Assembly (NCBI GenBank): GCA_902590505.1 | Contig: CACIWZ010000004.1 | Location: 1-64,000 of the forward strand | DNA from: an uncultured Pelagibacteraceae bacterium | GTDB taxonomy: Bacteria > Pseudomonadota > Alphaproteobacteria > Pelagibacterales > Pelagibacteraceae | Direction of reading: 5' to 3' | Length of the DNA: 64,000 nucleotides | Part shown: in pieces, positions 36,256 through 43,758 of the stretch | How the letters are laid out: each line of letters begins with the position of its first letter | Numbering within the stretch: position 1 is the first letter of the stretch | Made by a program: the position numbers and the translations under genes | Notes under the pieces: generated by a model | What the model saw: the letters and a program-made list of their open reading frames with translations, nothing else | Database searches by the model: none | Told to the model about the DNA's origin: nothing

Positions 36256-37050
36256 ATGAATTATAAAAAATCATTCAACTTTTTAAAAAATTTACCTTCA
36301 AAATTAAACTCATTTTATAAAAAAAAATCCAGATCAGGCATAATTGTTAACAATAAATCAAAATCAAAAAAAAATTTTGATCCTGTAACAAACTTTGACA
36401 AGGCATTTGAAAAATATATTCGATCTTTAATAATAAAAAAATTCCCTAAGGACTCAATAATTGGAGAAGAATTTAAAGAAAAATTTTCTTCAAATAATTT
36501 TAAATGGTCTATTGATCCAATTGATGGAACTAGGGCGTTTGTTATTGGAGCACCAACGTGGTCAAATTTAATTAGTTTATCATATCAAGGAAGATCACTT
36601 TTAGGATTAGCTAATTTTCCAGAGTTAAATAAATATTATATTAATGATAAAAATAAATCTTATGTTTTTAAAAAAAATAAAAAATTAATTCTTAAATCCT
36701 CAAATAACAGTAATTTGAAAAAAATTAAAATTATTGGAAATTTTCATGGCACTCTTAGTTACGAAAGACAAAGAAAAGTTATTAAAAAATTTGGATGGTC
36801 CTTTAGACTGGCTGGATTTGATGCCCTTAATTACTGTTTACTTGCAGAGGGTAAAGTGGATGCTGTAATTGAAGCAAATTTAAAACCTTATGATATACTT
36901 CCTTTAATACCAATAATGAAAAATTCTGGAGCAACTGTCACTAATTGGAAAAATGAACCGGCGGAACAAGGCGGGAATATTTTGGCTACATCTAACAAAA
37001 TTTTACATAATAAAATTATTAAACTCTTAAAACCATTCATTAAAAAATGA
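36256..37050 (+). CDS. hisN: Inositol monophosphatase family histidinol-phosphatase (HisN type)
   Basis: Mg-dependent phosphatase of 264 residues. Metal-site motifs are IIGEEF near 74-79, WSIDPIDGTRAFVIGAP near 89-105 and LAGFDALNYCLLAEGKVDAV near 191-210 with NLKPYDILPLIP near 215-226. The TRAF/GxPTW version of the loop resembles HisN histidinol-phosphate phosphatase used in alphaproteobacteria rather than SuhB or CysQ. hisI lies at 44366 in this window. It overlaps the Yip1 gene by four bases. The substrate is inferred. Confidence 0.82.
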   Translation: MNYKKSFNFLKNLPSKLNSFYKKKSRSGIIVNNKSKSKKNFDPVTNFDKAFEKYIRSLIIKKFPKDSIIGEEFKEKFSSNNFKWSIDPIDGTRAFVIGAPTWSNLISLSYQGRSLLGLANFPELNKYYINDKNKSYVFKKNKKLILKSSNNSNLKKIKIIGNFHGTLSYERQRKVIKKFGWSFRLAGFDALNYCLLAEGKVDAVIEANLKPYDILPLIPIMKNSGATVTNWKNEPAEQGGNILATSNKILHNKIIKLLKPFIKK

Positions 37051-37568
37051 TTAATTTATTTTTAAATAGATTATTTAGAGCTATAAAAATTGATATTGAT
37101 GTATTTGAGGAAGTTGAAAAAGATAAAAACGCAACTGTTCAAGCTGGTATAGTAGTTGTTTTATCAAGTTTGGCTGCTGGCGTAGGATCTTTACACTTAG
37201 GTGCTTCTAATTTCTTGATTGCACCAGCTTTGTCATTATTAAGCTGGTACGTATGGGCCTACATTATTTATTTTGTCGGAGTAAAATTATTTGGTGATAA
37301 TAAAACAAAAAGTGATCACGGAGAACTTTTAAGGACGATTGGATTTTCAAGTGCACCGGGTTTGATTAGAGTTTTTGGTGTAACTCCTGAGTTAATGACA
37401 GTTACATTTGTTGGATCCGCTTTCTGGATGTTAGCCTGTATGGTTGTTGCAGTTAAATCAGCATTAGATTATGACAGTTTATGGAAAGCATTTGGCGTTG
37501 TAGTTGTTTCTTGGTTAGTACAGGCATTCTTCCTATTTTTAATTATCATATTATTTAGAGGATTTTAA
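37047..37568 (+). CDS. Yip1 domain membrane protein
   Basis: Membrane protein of 173 residues with about five helices. A polar N-terminal stretch (MINLFLNRLFRAIKIDIDVF) with VEKDKNATVQAGIVVVLSSL near 24-43 is followed by GELLRTIGFSSAPGLIRVFG near 92-111, the central Yip1/YIPF motif with conserved Arg and Pro, and by further helices. The function of bacterial Yip1 proteins is unknown. It overlaps hisN by four bases. Confidence 0.8.
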   Translation: MINLFLNRLFRAIKIDIDVFEEVEKDKNATVQAGIVVVLSSLAAGVGSLHLGASNFLIAPALSLLSWYVWAYIIYFVGVKLFGDNKTKSDHGELLRTIGFSSAPGLIRVFGVTPELMTVTFVGSAFWMLACMVVAVKSALDYDSLWKAFGVVVVSWLVQAFFLFLIIILFRGF

Positions 37569-37729
37569 ATAGGAAAAATTCTCTTTGAAAGATTACAGCT
37601 GTTGCAAATTTTATAGCTATGCATAATTAAATTTTGAAGCACACTTCCGTCTTCTTTTTTGCATTCTTCGCAAATATTATCTGCAGTATCTTTGTTTTCG
37701 TCTATGACAATATGATCGTCGTTTTTCAT
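37565..37729 (-). CDS. 54-residue protein with two CxxC pairs
   Basis: Small frame read directly from the sequence. ATG at 37729-37727, stop overlapping the end of the Yip1 gene on the other strand. The 54 residues contain C20-E-E-C23 (ICEECKK) and C42-N-S-C45 (ICNSCNL), spaced as in a zinc ribbon, after an acidic N-terminus (MKNDDHIVIDENKD). It fills almost all of the gap between Yip1 and msrA, whose own promoter would have to overlap its start. No family is recognised; zinc binding is inferred. Confidence 0.6.
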   Translation of the reverse strand: MKNDDHIVIDENKDTADNICEECKKEDGSVLQNLIMHSYKICNSCNLSKRIFPI

Positions 37730-37752
37730 AAAAATTAATATATCATTAAAAC

Positions 37753-38325
37753 ATGAAAAAATATTTATTTATAATTTTAATTTTTTTAATAAGTACGTCT
37801 GCTCAATCAAAAAATTTTAAAAAAGTGTATTTTGCTGGAGGATGCTTTTGGTGTATGGAGGAATCTTTTGATGGAGTTGAAGGTGTTTTATCGACAGTTT
37901 CCGGTTATTCAGGCGGGCATTTAAAAAATCCTACCTACCACGATGTCATTTATAAAGATACAGGCCACGTAGAGGCTTTAGAGATAACTTATGACCCAAA
38001 TAAAGTAAATTATGAAAAATTACTTAATATTTTTTGGAGAAATATAGATCCCTTCGACTCAGAAGGTCAATTTTGTGACAAAGGTAAGAGCTATAGATCG
38101 GTAATTTTCTTTAAAAATCAACTAGAAAAAGAATTTATTGATAAATCTTTTAAAAATTTAGAAAAAAAATTTGGTAAAAAAATTGTTACTTTAGTATGGA
38201 AATTCGAGGAATTTTATAAAGCAGAAGATTATCACCAAGATTATTATGAAAAAAATTTTATTCGTTATCTAATGTATAAAAAGGCGTGTAAAAGAGAAGA
38301 TACCTTAAGAGAAATATGGAATTGA
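37753..38325 (+). CDS. msrA: Peptide methionine sulfoxide reductase MsrA, exported
   Basis: Reduces methionine S-sulfoxide. The 190 residues start with a likely signal peptide (MKKYLFIILIFLISTSAQS), then YFAGGCFWCMEESFDGVEGV near 26-45 with catalytic C31. SGYSGGHLKNPTYHDVIYKD near 50-69, the GHVEALEITYDP segment near 71-82 and FWRNIDPFDSEGQFCDKGK-like region are typical. The signal implies periplasmic repair, which is less common than cytoplasmic MsrA. It overlaps the next gene by ten bases. Confidence 0.93.
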   Translation: MKKYLFIILIFLISTSAQSKNFKKVYFAGGCFWCMEESFDGVEGVLSTVSGYSGGHLKNPTYHDVIYKDTGHVEALEITYDPNKVNYEKLLNIFWRNIDPFDSEGQFCDKGKSYRSVIFFKNQLEKEFIDKSFKNLEKKFGKKIVTLVWKFEEFYKAEDYHQDYYEKNFIRYLMYKKACKREDTLREIWN

Positions 38326-38771
38326 AAAAAATAATTTTGGCAATTTTTTTAGTGGGTTTTATTAGTTCAGCAAATGCAGAAATAATTAAACCAGCTGAAA
38401 ATTTATCTGCTTATGATGTTATAAAAATACAATTAAATGCTTTAAAAAATAATGATGATAAAGATAACGGCATAAAACAAACATGGATTTTCGCTCATCC
38501 TGATAATAAAAAAATGACTGGCCCATATCCCAGATTTAGAATTATGCTCTACGATGTTCATTATAGAATATTGTTAAACCATTTTTCGCATAAGATAGAT
38601 TTAATTACGAATACTGAAAATAAATTTGTTTATGGAGTAAAAGTTTTAACCGATGAGAAGCAACAATTTTTTTATGAATGGCATGTAAGTAGAGGCAATG
38701 AAGAAAGTTGTAATAATTGTTGGTTTACAACAGCTGTTTCAATGCCGATTGATCAAGGAAATTCAATTTGA
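38316..38771 (+). CDS. Secreted DUF4864-like protein
   Basis: Protein of 151 residues with a signal peptide (core about 6-18, cleavage near ANA-EI at 21). The mature region has LSAYDVIKIQLNALKNNDDK near 29-48, IKQTWIFAHPDNKKMTGPYPR near 53-73 and an end with WHVSRGNEESCNNCWFTTAV near 122-141, where C132 and C135 could form a disulfide or metal site. It resembles DUF4864 proteins, whose role is unknown. It follows msrA with an overlap and precedes a two-helix membrane protein and a photolyase-like gene in one unit. Confidence 0.65.
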   Translation: MELKKIILAIFLVGFISSANAEIIKPAENLSAYDVIKIQLNALKNNDDKDNGIKQTWIFAHPDNKKMTGPYPRFRIMLYDVHYRILLNHFSHKIDLITNTENKFVYGVKVLTDEKQQFFYEWHVSRGNEESCNNCWFTTAVSMPIDQGNSI

Positions 38772-38968
38772 AAAGACCACCGTTTGCAATACGATATCTA
38801 ATTATCGGAGCTATATTGGTTATACCGCCAATACTTAGCACTCATTACGGTACAATTTATTTGGGAAAAGATAACGGGGTTCTTTTAGGATTTTGCGTTG
38901 GAATAGTCAGTGTATCTTTTGCGTGCTGGAAACTTTTTATTGATGGCTGGAGGGATGACGAGGACTAA
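38768..38968 (+). CDS. Small two-helix membrane protein
   Basis: Frame of 66 residues starting at a TTG that overlaps the previous stop (TTGA). Hydrophobic segments lie at about 9-25 and 38-54, with an acidic end GWRDDED. It overlaps the following photolyase-like gene by one base. No family is recognised. Position and tight overlaps support a real gene in the msrA to photolyase unit; the unusual start codon lowers certainty slightly. Confidence 0.7.
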   Translation: MKRPPFAIRYLIIGAILVIPPILSTHYGTIYLGKDNGVLLGFCVGIVSVSFACWKLFIDGWRDDED

Positions 38969-40104
38969 TGAAATTCGAAATCTCGAGAGATGGAGCCTTA
39001 AAACAGCTCGATGTTTTTATAAATAGTGAATTAGCAAATTATGGTTTCAAAAGAAATTTTGATTTAGGGCCAAAAAACAAATCAAATGTATCTTGTTTAT
39101 CACCTTACATCTCTCACAGATTAATAACTGAATATGAAGTTGCAAAGACAGTTTTAGCAAAATTTCCATATCAAAAAGTTGAAAAATATATCCAAGAAAT
39201 ATTTTGGAGAGTTTATTGGAAAGGGTGGCTGGAACTTAGACCTCAAGTTTGGACTGACTTTATAGAAGATTTGAAAGGATTAAAAGAAGATGACAATTAT
39301 AAAAAGGCAGTCAATGGTGAAACTCAAATTGAATGTTTTAATGATTGGGTAAAAGAGCTTAAAGACAATAACTATTTACACAATCATACAAGAATGTGGT
39401 TTGCAAGCATTTGGATATTTACTTTAAATCTACCTTGGCAAAAAGGTGCAGAATTCTTTATGAAACATTTATTTGATGGAGATGCTGCCTCTAACACATT
39501 GAGTTGGAGATGGGTTGCTGGACTTCAAACTAAAGGAAAGCACTACGTTGCCCAATCATGGAATATAAGCAAGTTTACTAATAATAAATATAAGAATGTT
39601 AAATTAAATGAGAATGCTTTACCCATAACAGACAAAAGAGAGTATAAATTAAATACACTCAGTTTTATTACAGAAGATAATTCAAATGAAAATTTATTAC
39701 TTTTTGAGAATGAGTTAAATTTAGAAAATAAAAATTTAAAAAAATATAAAAATATTTACTTAGTTTTATTAAGCAATGGAGCTCGTAAGTTGAAGCTTGA
39801 ACAAAATGTACTTGAATATAAGTCAAAAATAATTGAGGACCAAAAAAAACGATTTGAAGATTTAAAAATCATAGATGAAGTAAAATTTAAAACTTTGGCG
39901 GGTGAAATTAACTCATTCGATGTCATTCACCCAGGTATTGGAGAGAATTATTCTTATTTAAATACTATAAGGAAAAAACAAAATTTAGAATTAAATTTTA
40001 TTTTGAGTGAGGAAGATAAATTTTCTTGGCAATTTTCTAATAAAGGATATTTCAATTTTAAAAACAATATTCCTAAAATTTTAACTAGTTTTAATTTACA
40101 ATAA
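38968..40104 (+). CDS. Photolyase/cryptochrome FAD-domain protein with C-terminal alpha/beta domain
   Basis: Flavoprotein of 378 residues. It begins at the linker just before the FAD domain: ALKQLDVFINSELANYGFKR near 11-30, then CLSPYISHRLITEYEV near 45-60. FWRVYWKGWLELRPQVW near 79-95, NYLHNHTRMWFASIWIF near 129-145 and SNTLSWRWVAGLQTKGKHYV near 163-182 are the FAD- and substrate-binding core of DNA photolyases. The usual N-terminal antenna domain is missing. Instead about 155 residues follow, with beta-rich and helical stretches (KNIYLVLLSNGARKL, EQNVLEYKSKIIEDQ, SFDVIHPGIGENYSYL), which may be a relocated Rossmann-like domain. Repair or light sensing is not determined. Confidence 0.82.
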   Translation: MKFEISRDGALKQLDVFINSELANYGFKRNFDLGPKNKSNVSCLSPYISHRLITEYEVAKTVLAKFPYQKVEKYIQEIFWRVYWKGWLELRPQVWTDFIEDLKGLKEDDNYKKAVNGETQIECFNDWVKELKDNNYLHNHTRMWFASIWIFTLNLPWQKGAEFFMKHLFDGDAASNTLSWRWVAGLQTKGKHYVAQSWNISKFTNNKYKNVKLNENALPITDKREYKLNTLSFITEDNSNENLLLFENELNLENKNLKKYKNIYLVLLSNGARKLKLEQNVLEYKSKIIEDQKKRFEDLKIIDEVKFKTLAGEINSFDVIHPGIGENYSYLNTIRKKQNLELNFILSEEDKFSWQFSNKGYFNFKNNIPKILTSFNLQ

Positions 40105-40105
40105 T

Positions 40106-40231
40106 TTATTTAGAAGAACATTTTTTTGAACAATATTTTACTTTTTCCCAATTAAGTCTCCATTTTTTTCTCCAACTAAAAGGCTTATTACAAACTGGAC
40201 AAGTTTTTTTTGGCAAATTAGTTTTTTTCAT
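40106..40231 (-). CDS. DUF2256 family small zinc-ribbon-like protein
   Basis: Frame of 41 residues read directly from the sequence, ATG at 40231-40229. It starts [20 protein letters not shown] and continues with [21 protein letters not shown], giving C11, C14, C34 and C38. TCPVC-KPF-WRKKW and the YCSKKC end are the DUF2256 pattern, a family I recall as commonly adjacent to cryptochrome or photolyase genes. It lies between the photolyase-like gene and the DCC gene and overlaps the latter by 14 bases. Function unknown; zinc binding is inferred. Confidence 0.85.
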   Translation of the reverse strand: MKKTNLPKKTCPVCNKPFSWRKKWRLNWEKVKYCSKKCSSK

Positions 40232-40577
40232 CGTTCAGAAGATGTTTATTTTTTATAAATAGGAAATAAGCAGCAATTTCATAGAAGATATTTAATATGA
40301 TAAACATAGGTCTTATCTTAAATATTTTATATAAAAAATTATATTTAGGAACATTTTTCCAGATTATTAAAAAAGACTCTGCCCCATCAATTACTTTACC
40401 ATCTTGTATAACATGCATTCTTCTTAAAAGTTCTTTGTAAGATTTGGAAGTAATTTTCTGAGCATCTTCATTTGAAGTTACATCTATCCACTCAACACTG
40501 TTATTGCTGTGTTTTTTGTAATGATTGATTTCGGCTCTACAAATATTACATGAATTGTTAAAAAAAACTTTAACCAT
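40218..40577 (-). CDS. DCC (DUF393) thiol-disulfide oxidoreductase family protein
   Basis: Protein of 119 residues with the DCC-type N-terminus [20 protein letters not shown] (2-21), where C9 and C12 form a thioredoxin-like Cxx[21 protein letters not shown] near 45-64 and the following segment with a hydrophobic helix complete the DUF393 fold. Family members often sit beside photolyase genes, as here, where its start overlaps the PhrB-like gene by eight bases. Redox or thiol chemistry is inferred from the motif. Confidence 0.87.
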   Translation of the reverse strand: MVKVFFNNSCNICRAEINHYKKHSNNSVEWIDVTSNEDAQKITSKSYKELLRRMHVIQDGKVIDGAESFLIIWKNVPKYNFLYKIFKIRPMFIILNIFYEIAAYFLFIKNKHLLNDEKN

Positions 40578-42051
40578 TAGTATTTTCTTTTATAAAATTA
40601 TTTGCAGCTTTAAAAATTCTTGTTTTTCTCTCTTTGTTCATTTTTTCAGACACTCTTACCATCATTGCTAGACGAGGATTTTTTAAGAAGAATTTCTTAT
40701 GTCTATCTATAAATTTCCAATATAATCCGTCCATTACATCACACCAAGGACCTTTTTTAAAATGCATCATTTTAAGAAAATAACTAGAGCCACAAATATA
40801 AGGTTTAGTTGCAAATATTCCGCCGTCACTAAATAATCCCATACCATAAACATTTGGTGCCATTACCCAGTCAGATGAGTCTACAAACATTTCCATAAAC
40901 CATTTGTAGACTTGTTTAGGATTTATCTCACAAAGATTCATTATGTTAGCCAATATCATTAGTCTTTCTATGTGATGTGACCAGCCATAGTTTTTAGCAT
41001 TATTGATCGCATGATCTAAAGGATCTAAACCAGTATTTCCATCATACCAAGATTTTTTCATTTTTCTTTTATGATTAAAAAAATTAGTGTTATCTAATCG
41101 TTGATCATAGTTTTGGTAAATTCCTCTCATAAACTCTCTCCAACCTATAATCTGTCTAATATAACCTTCTAAGGAATTCATAGGTATTTTATTTTCAATC
41201 TTTCTTAACTTTTCTATTATCTCTTCTGGGGCTATTAAACCTAAGTTTATAAGTGGACTTAGTGCGCTATGAAAAACAGTATTTGATTTATCTGTTACTG
41301 CATCCTCATAATCCCCAAAAAGCTTTATTCTCTCTTTTAAAAACTCATCAAGCCACTTAGTTGCGTCTTTTCGTGTTGTTGGAAACCAAAATTTATCAGT
41401 ATCCCCTGGATGATCTTTAAAATTAGAATTTATAAATTTTTTAAGAGTAATAGTTTCCTTTGTATCTTTTACCTTAGAAATTATAGGAACTTTAATAGTA
41501 TTCGGAAGTTTTTTTCTATTATCTTCATCAAAGCTCCATTTATTACCTTTTGGAGTACCATTTTTATTCATCAGTAAATTCATCTTAGTTCTCAGGATTT
41601 TGTAGAAATTAGCCATGAACGGACGTTTATTTTTAGAAAGGTAATCTTTAAATTCATGCCTCTCCATTAAAAACATTGGAGACTTTACCTGATTAATTTT
41701 AAGTGAATTTTTTTTCCCTAAATTTAAAATTCTTTTTTCAAAAAATTTATCTTCAATTTCAAAAAAAGTAATTTCTTTTATCTTTTTTTCTTTAATAGTC
41801 TGCTCTAATTTTTTTTCGTAGGGTAATTTAAAATCTTTCTTAACATCTTTATATATTAAATTAAAATTTTTTGATTTTAGTTCATCTTTAAATGATCTCA
41901 TCGAAGACAAAAATAATAGTATTTTTAATTTATGATGTTTTTCAAATGTACATAACCCATAGTCTTCTGCCATGAAAAAAGTGTGGTCTTTATAATCAGA
42001 GAGATATTTTGGGTTAAAAAGTTGATTTCCTAAAATTATAAAAAGCTTCAT
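40570..42051 (-). CDS. PhrB-like (6-4) photolyase/cryptochrome-related protein, Fe-S cysteines incomplete
   Basis: Flavoprotein of 493 residues of the DPRP/FeS-BCP family. The N-terminal domain starts MKLFIILGNQLFNPKYL and has FFMAEDYGLCTFEKHHKLKI near 25-44 (family-typical). The FAD domain includes FPTTRKDATKWLDEFLKER near 223-241, NSLEGYIRQIIGWREFMRGI near 292-311, WSHHIERLMILANIMNLC near 357-374 and SSDWVMAPNVYGMGLFSDGG near 392-411. Family members use four Cys for a [4Fe-4S] cluster. Here C374 and C437 (GPWCDVMDGLYW) remain, but the expected CxxC pair before the latter is gone; C420 is in a different place. Cluster loss or a variant cluster is inferred. Confidence 0.87.
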   Translation of the reverse strand: MKLFIILGNQLFNPKYLSDYKDHTFFMAEDYGLCTFEKHHKLKILLFLSSMRSFKDELKSKNFNLIYKDVKKDFKLPYEKKLEQTIKEKKIKEITFFEIEDKFFEKRILNLGKKNSLKINQVKSPMFLMERHEFKDYLSKNKRPFMANFYKILRTKMNLLMNKNGTPKGNKWSFDEDNRKKLPNTIKVPIISKVKDTKETITLKKFINSNFKDHPGDTDKFWFPTTRKDATKWLDEFLKERIKLFGDYEDAVTDKSNTVFHSALSPLINLGLIAPEEIIEKLRKIENKIPMNSLEGYIRQIIGWREFMRGIYQNYDQRLDNTNFFNHKRKMKKSWYDGNTGLDPLDHAINNAKNYGWSHHIERLMILANIMNLCEINPKQVYKWFMEMFVDSSDWVMAPNVYGMGLFSDGGIFATKPYICGSSYFLKMMHFKKGPWCDVMDGLYWKFIDRHKKFFLKNPRLAMMVRVSEKMNKERKTRIFKAANNFIKENTNG

Positions 42052-42135
42052 AAGTAATAAAATACATATTTTATTTAGATATTACACGCGTCATTATTTG
42101 CATGTAAATAACCTTTAATAATGTTATTTTTAATT

Positions 42136-42846
42136 ATGAAAAAAGTAATTTTAGGAGCAACTGGTTCTATCGGTTCCTCTTTGGCAAAAAAATTAGTTGA
42201 TAGTGGTGAAAAGGTGCACCTGGTTGGTAGAGATGAGTCTAGTTTATCGGAATTAGCAAAAAATTTAAATTCTTCACATACAGTTTGCGATGTTTTAGAG
42301 GAGAACTTTTCTGAAAAAATACTGAATGATTTAAAAGATGAGCCAATCAATGGGTTAGCTTTTTGTGTTGGATCAATAGATTTAAAACCATTAAAGTTGA
42401 CAAAAAAAAGTGACTTTATGCAATCGTTCAATTTAAATCTAATTTCTGCGACAGAGGTAATTAAAACCTTAGCAGATAACTTAAAAAAAAATAAAGGTTC
42501 AATTGTTTTATTTTCAACGGTAGCCGTTAAACAAGGCTTCCCAAACCATGCAATAGTTTCATCAGCAAAAGGCGCTATAGAGGGTCTGACTTTAGCTTTA
42601 GCCGCTGAGTTTGCTCCTAATGTGAGAGTTAATTGTATTGCACCAAGTTTGACGAATTCTAAAATTTCAAATTTTTTACTTAAAAATGAAAAAGTAGCTG
42701 AAGGAATTGCTAAAATGCACCCCATGAAAAGGATAGGTGAAGGAGGAGACTCTGCATCATTAGCTAAATTCCTTCTAACCAATGAAAGTTCATGGATTAC
42801 TGGTCAGATATTAGGAGTAGACGGAGGAAGATCATCTGTCGCATAA
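42136..42846 (+). CDS. Short-chain dehydrogenase/reductase
   Basis: SDR of 236 residues from the ATG at 42136 (MKKVILGATGSIGSSLAKKL); an ATG 15 bases upstream would add five hydrophobic residues and is less likely because the cofactor loop usually starts within a few residues. Cofactor loop ILGATGSIGSSLAKKLVDSG near 5-24, LFSTVAVKQGFPNHAIVSSAKGA near 127-149 (Ser and Lys of the active site; the usual Tyr is replaced in HAIVSSAK) and the C-terminal ITGQILGVDGG are seen. The missing catalytic Tyr suggests altered activity. It is divergent from the PhrB-like gene. Confidence 0.82.
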   Translation: MKKVILGATGSIGSSLAKKLVDSGEKVHLVGRDESSLSELAKNLNSSHTVCDVLEENFSEKILNDLKDEPINGLAFCVGSIDLKPLKLTKKSDFMQSFNLNLISATEVIKTLADNLKKNKGSIVLFSTVAVKQGFPNHAIVSSAKGAIEGLTLALAAEFAPNVRVNCIAPSLTNSKISNFLLKNEKVAEGIAKMHPMKRIGEGGDSASLAKFLLTNESSWITGQILGVDGGRSSVA

Positions 42847-42877
42847 CAATTTTTATAAAAACTATTAAACACCTTTT

Positions 42878-43384
42878 ATGAAAAATATTTTTATATTATT
42901 ATTGAGTTTAATTTTAAGCACAAGCTTAATGGCCGCTGGAAGTGATAGTAGCGGATCATCTTCGTCATCCTCGTCATCCTCAAATGAAGAGTCTTTATAT
43001 GAAGATGCGGTAAAATTAGTTAAGAGAGCTGGAAAATTAGAAAAAAAAGATAAAACTGATAAAGCTAAAAAACTTTATGCGCAGGCTTTTGATAAATTAG
43101 AAAAAGCTCATAAAACTGATAAAAAAAACCCAGATATTCTTAACTACATGGGATTCACAACTAGAAAAACCGGAAATTTTGAAAAGGCCGAAAAGTTTTA
43201 CTTAAAAGGTTTAAGTATAAAACCCAACCATAATGGTATTAATGAATATTTAGGTGAACTTTACGTGCAAACAAATAGGATAGACAAAGCTAACGAGAGA
43301 TTAGAAGTCCTAAAGAATTGCAATTGTAAAGAATATGCTGAACTTGAATTAATTATTAAGACTAAAGGTTCAAAAGTTTATTAA
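42878..43384 (+). CDS. Secreted tetratricopeptide-repeat protein
   Basis: Protein of 168 residues with a signal peptide (core about 4-16, cleavage near MAA-GS at 20), a serine-rich linker of about 16 residues (SSGSSSSSSSSSNEE) and TPR-like helices. LYEDAVKLVKRAGKLEKKDK near 41-60, AYAQAFDKLEKAHK-like and PDILNYMGFTTRKTGNFEKA near 88-107, then KFYLKGLSIKPNHNGINEYL are TPR units. The C-terminal CNCKEY resembles periplasmic TPR proteins in marine bacteria. Protein-protein scaffolding is inferred. Confidence 0.82.
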   Translation: MKNIFILLLSLILSTSLMAAGSDSSGSSSSSSSSSNEESLYEDAVKLVKRAGKLEKKDKTDKAKKLYAQAFDKLEKAHKTDKKNPDILNYMGFTTRKTGNFEKAEKFYLKGLSIKPNHNGINEYLGELYVQTNRIDKANERLEVLKNCNCKEYAELELIIKTKGSKVY

Positions 43385-43758
43385 GATAAATCCACAGCAA
43401 ACTTTTTTAATTTTTCAATTGGTATAAGTTCTAAGGTTTTGATATTTGTCTTTTTCAAATAAACCAAACAAGCTGCGTCTTCTTCAATAGCTCTAGAGTA
43501 CCAAGTTGCACAAACACACCAGCAGTCACCATCTTTTAAACCTGGAAATCCAAATTCAGGATGAGGTGTGATCAAATCATTTCCTACCTTCTTTGACCAA
43601 AGTAAAAATTTATCTGTCACTTTTGCACAAACTGTATGAACCCCTCTATCATTTTTATCTGTATTACAACATCCATCTCTAAACCAACCTGTTAATGGGT
43701 CATTAGAACATGGTTCTAAAGGCTCACCGAAAACATTTTTTTGAATTTCATCACTCAT
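43381..43758 (-). CDS. DUF2237 family protein
   Basis: Protein of 125 residues that is almost entirely the DUF2237 domain: NVFGEPLEPCSNDPLTGWFR near 8-27, DGCCNTDKNDRGVHTVCAKV near 28-47, FLLWSKKVGNDLITPHPEFG near 51-70 and GDCWCVCATWYSRAIEEDAA near 76-95. The many conserved Cys and Trp suggest metal binding. The function is unknown. It overlaps the 2OG-oxygenase gene by four bases, and its end overlaps the TPR gene convergently. Confidence 0.9.
   Translation of the reverse strand: MSDEIQKNVFGEPLEPCSNDPLTGWFRDGCCNTDKNDRGVHTVCAKVTDKFLLWSKKVGNDLITPHPEFGFPGLKDGDCWCVCATWYSRAIEEDAACLVYLKKTNIKTLELIPIEKLKKFAVDLS

Noticed and set aside
42075-42782. 235-codon open frame on the minus strand
   Set aside because: It lies antisense to the SDR gene at 42136 and its translation has no domain; low stop density is a shadow of the real gene.
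42940-42980. TCx-rich repeat (serine codons) as a DNA repeat or CRISPR-like element
   Set aside because: It simply encodes the serine linker of the TPR protein; no spaced repeats anywhere in the window support a CRISPR array.
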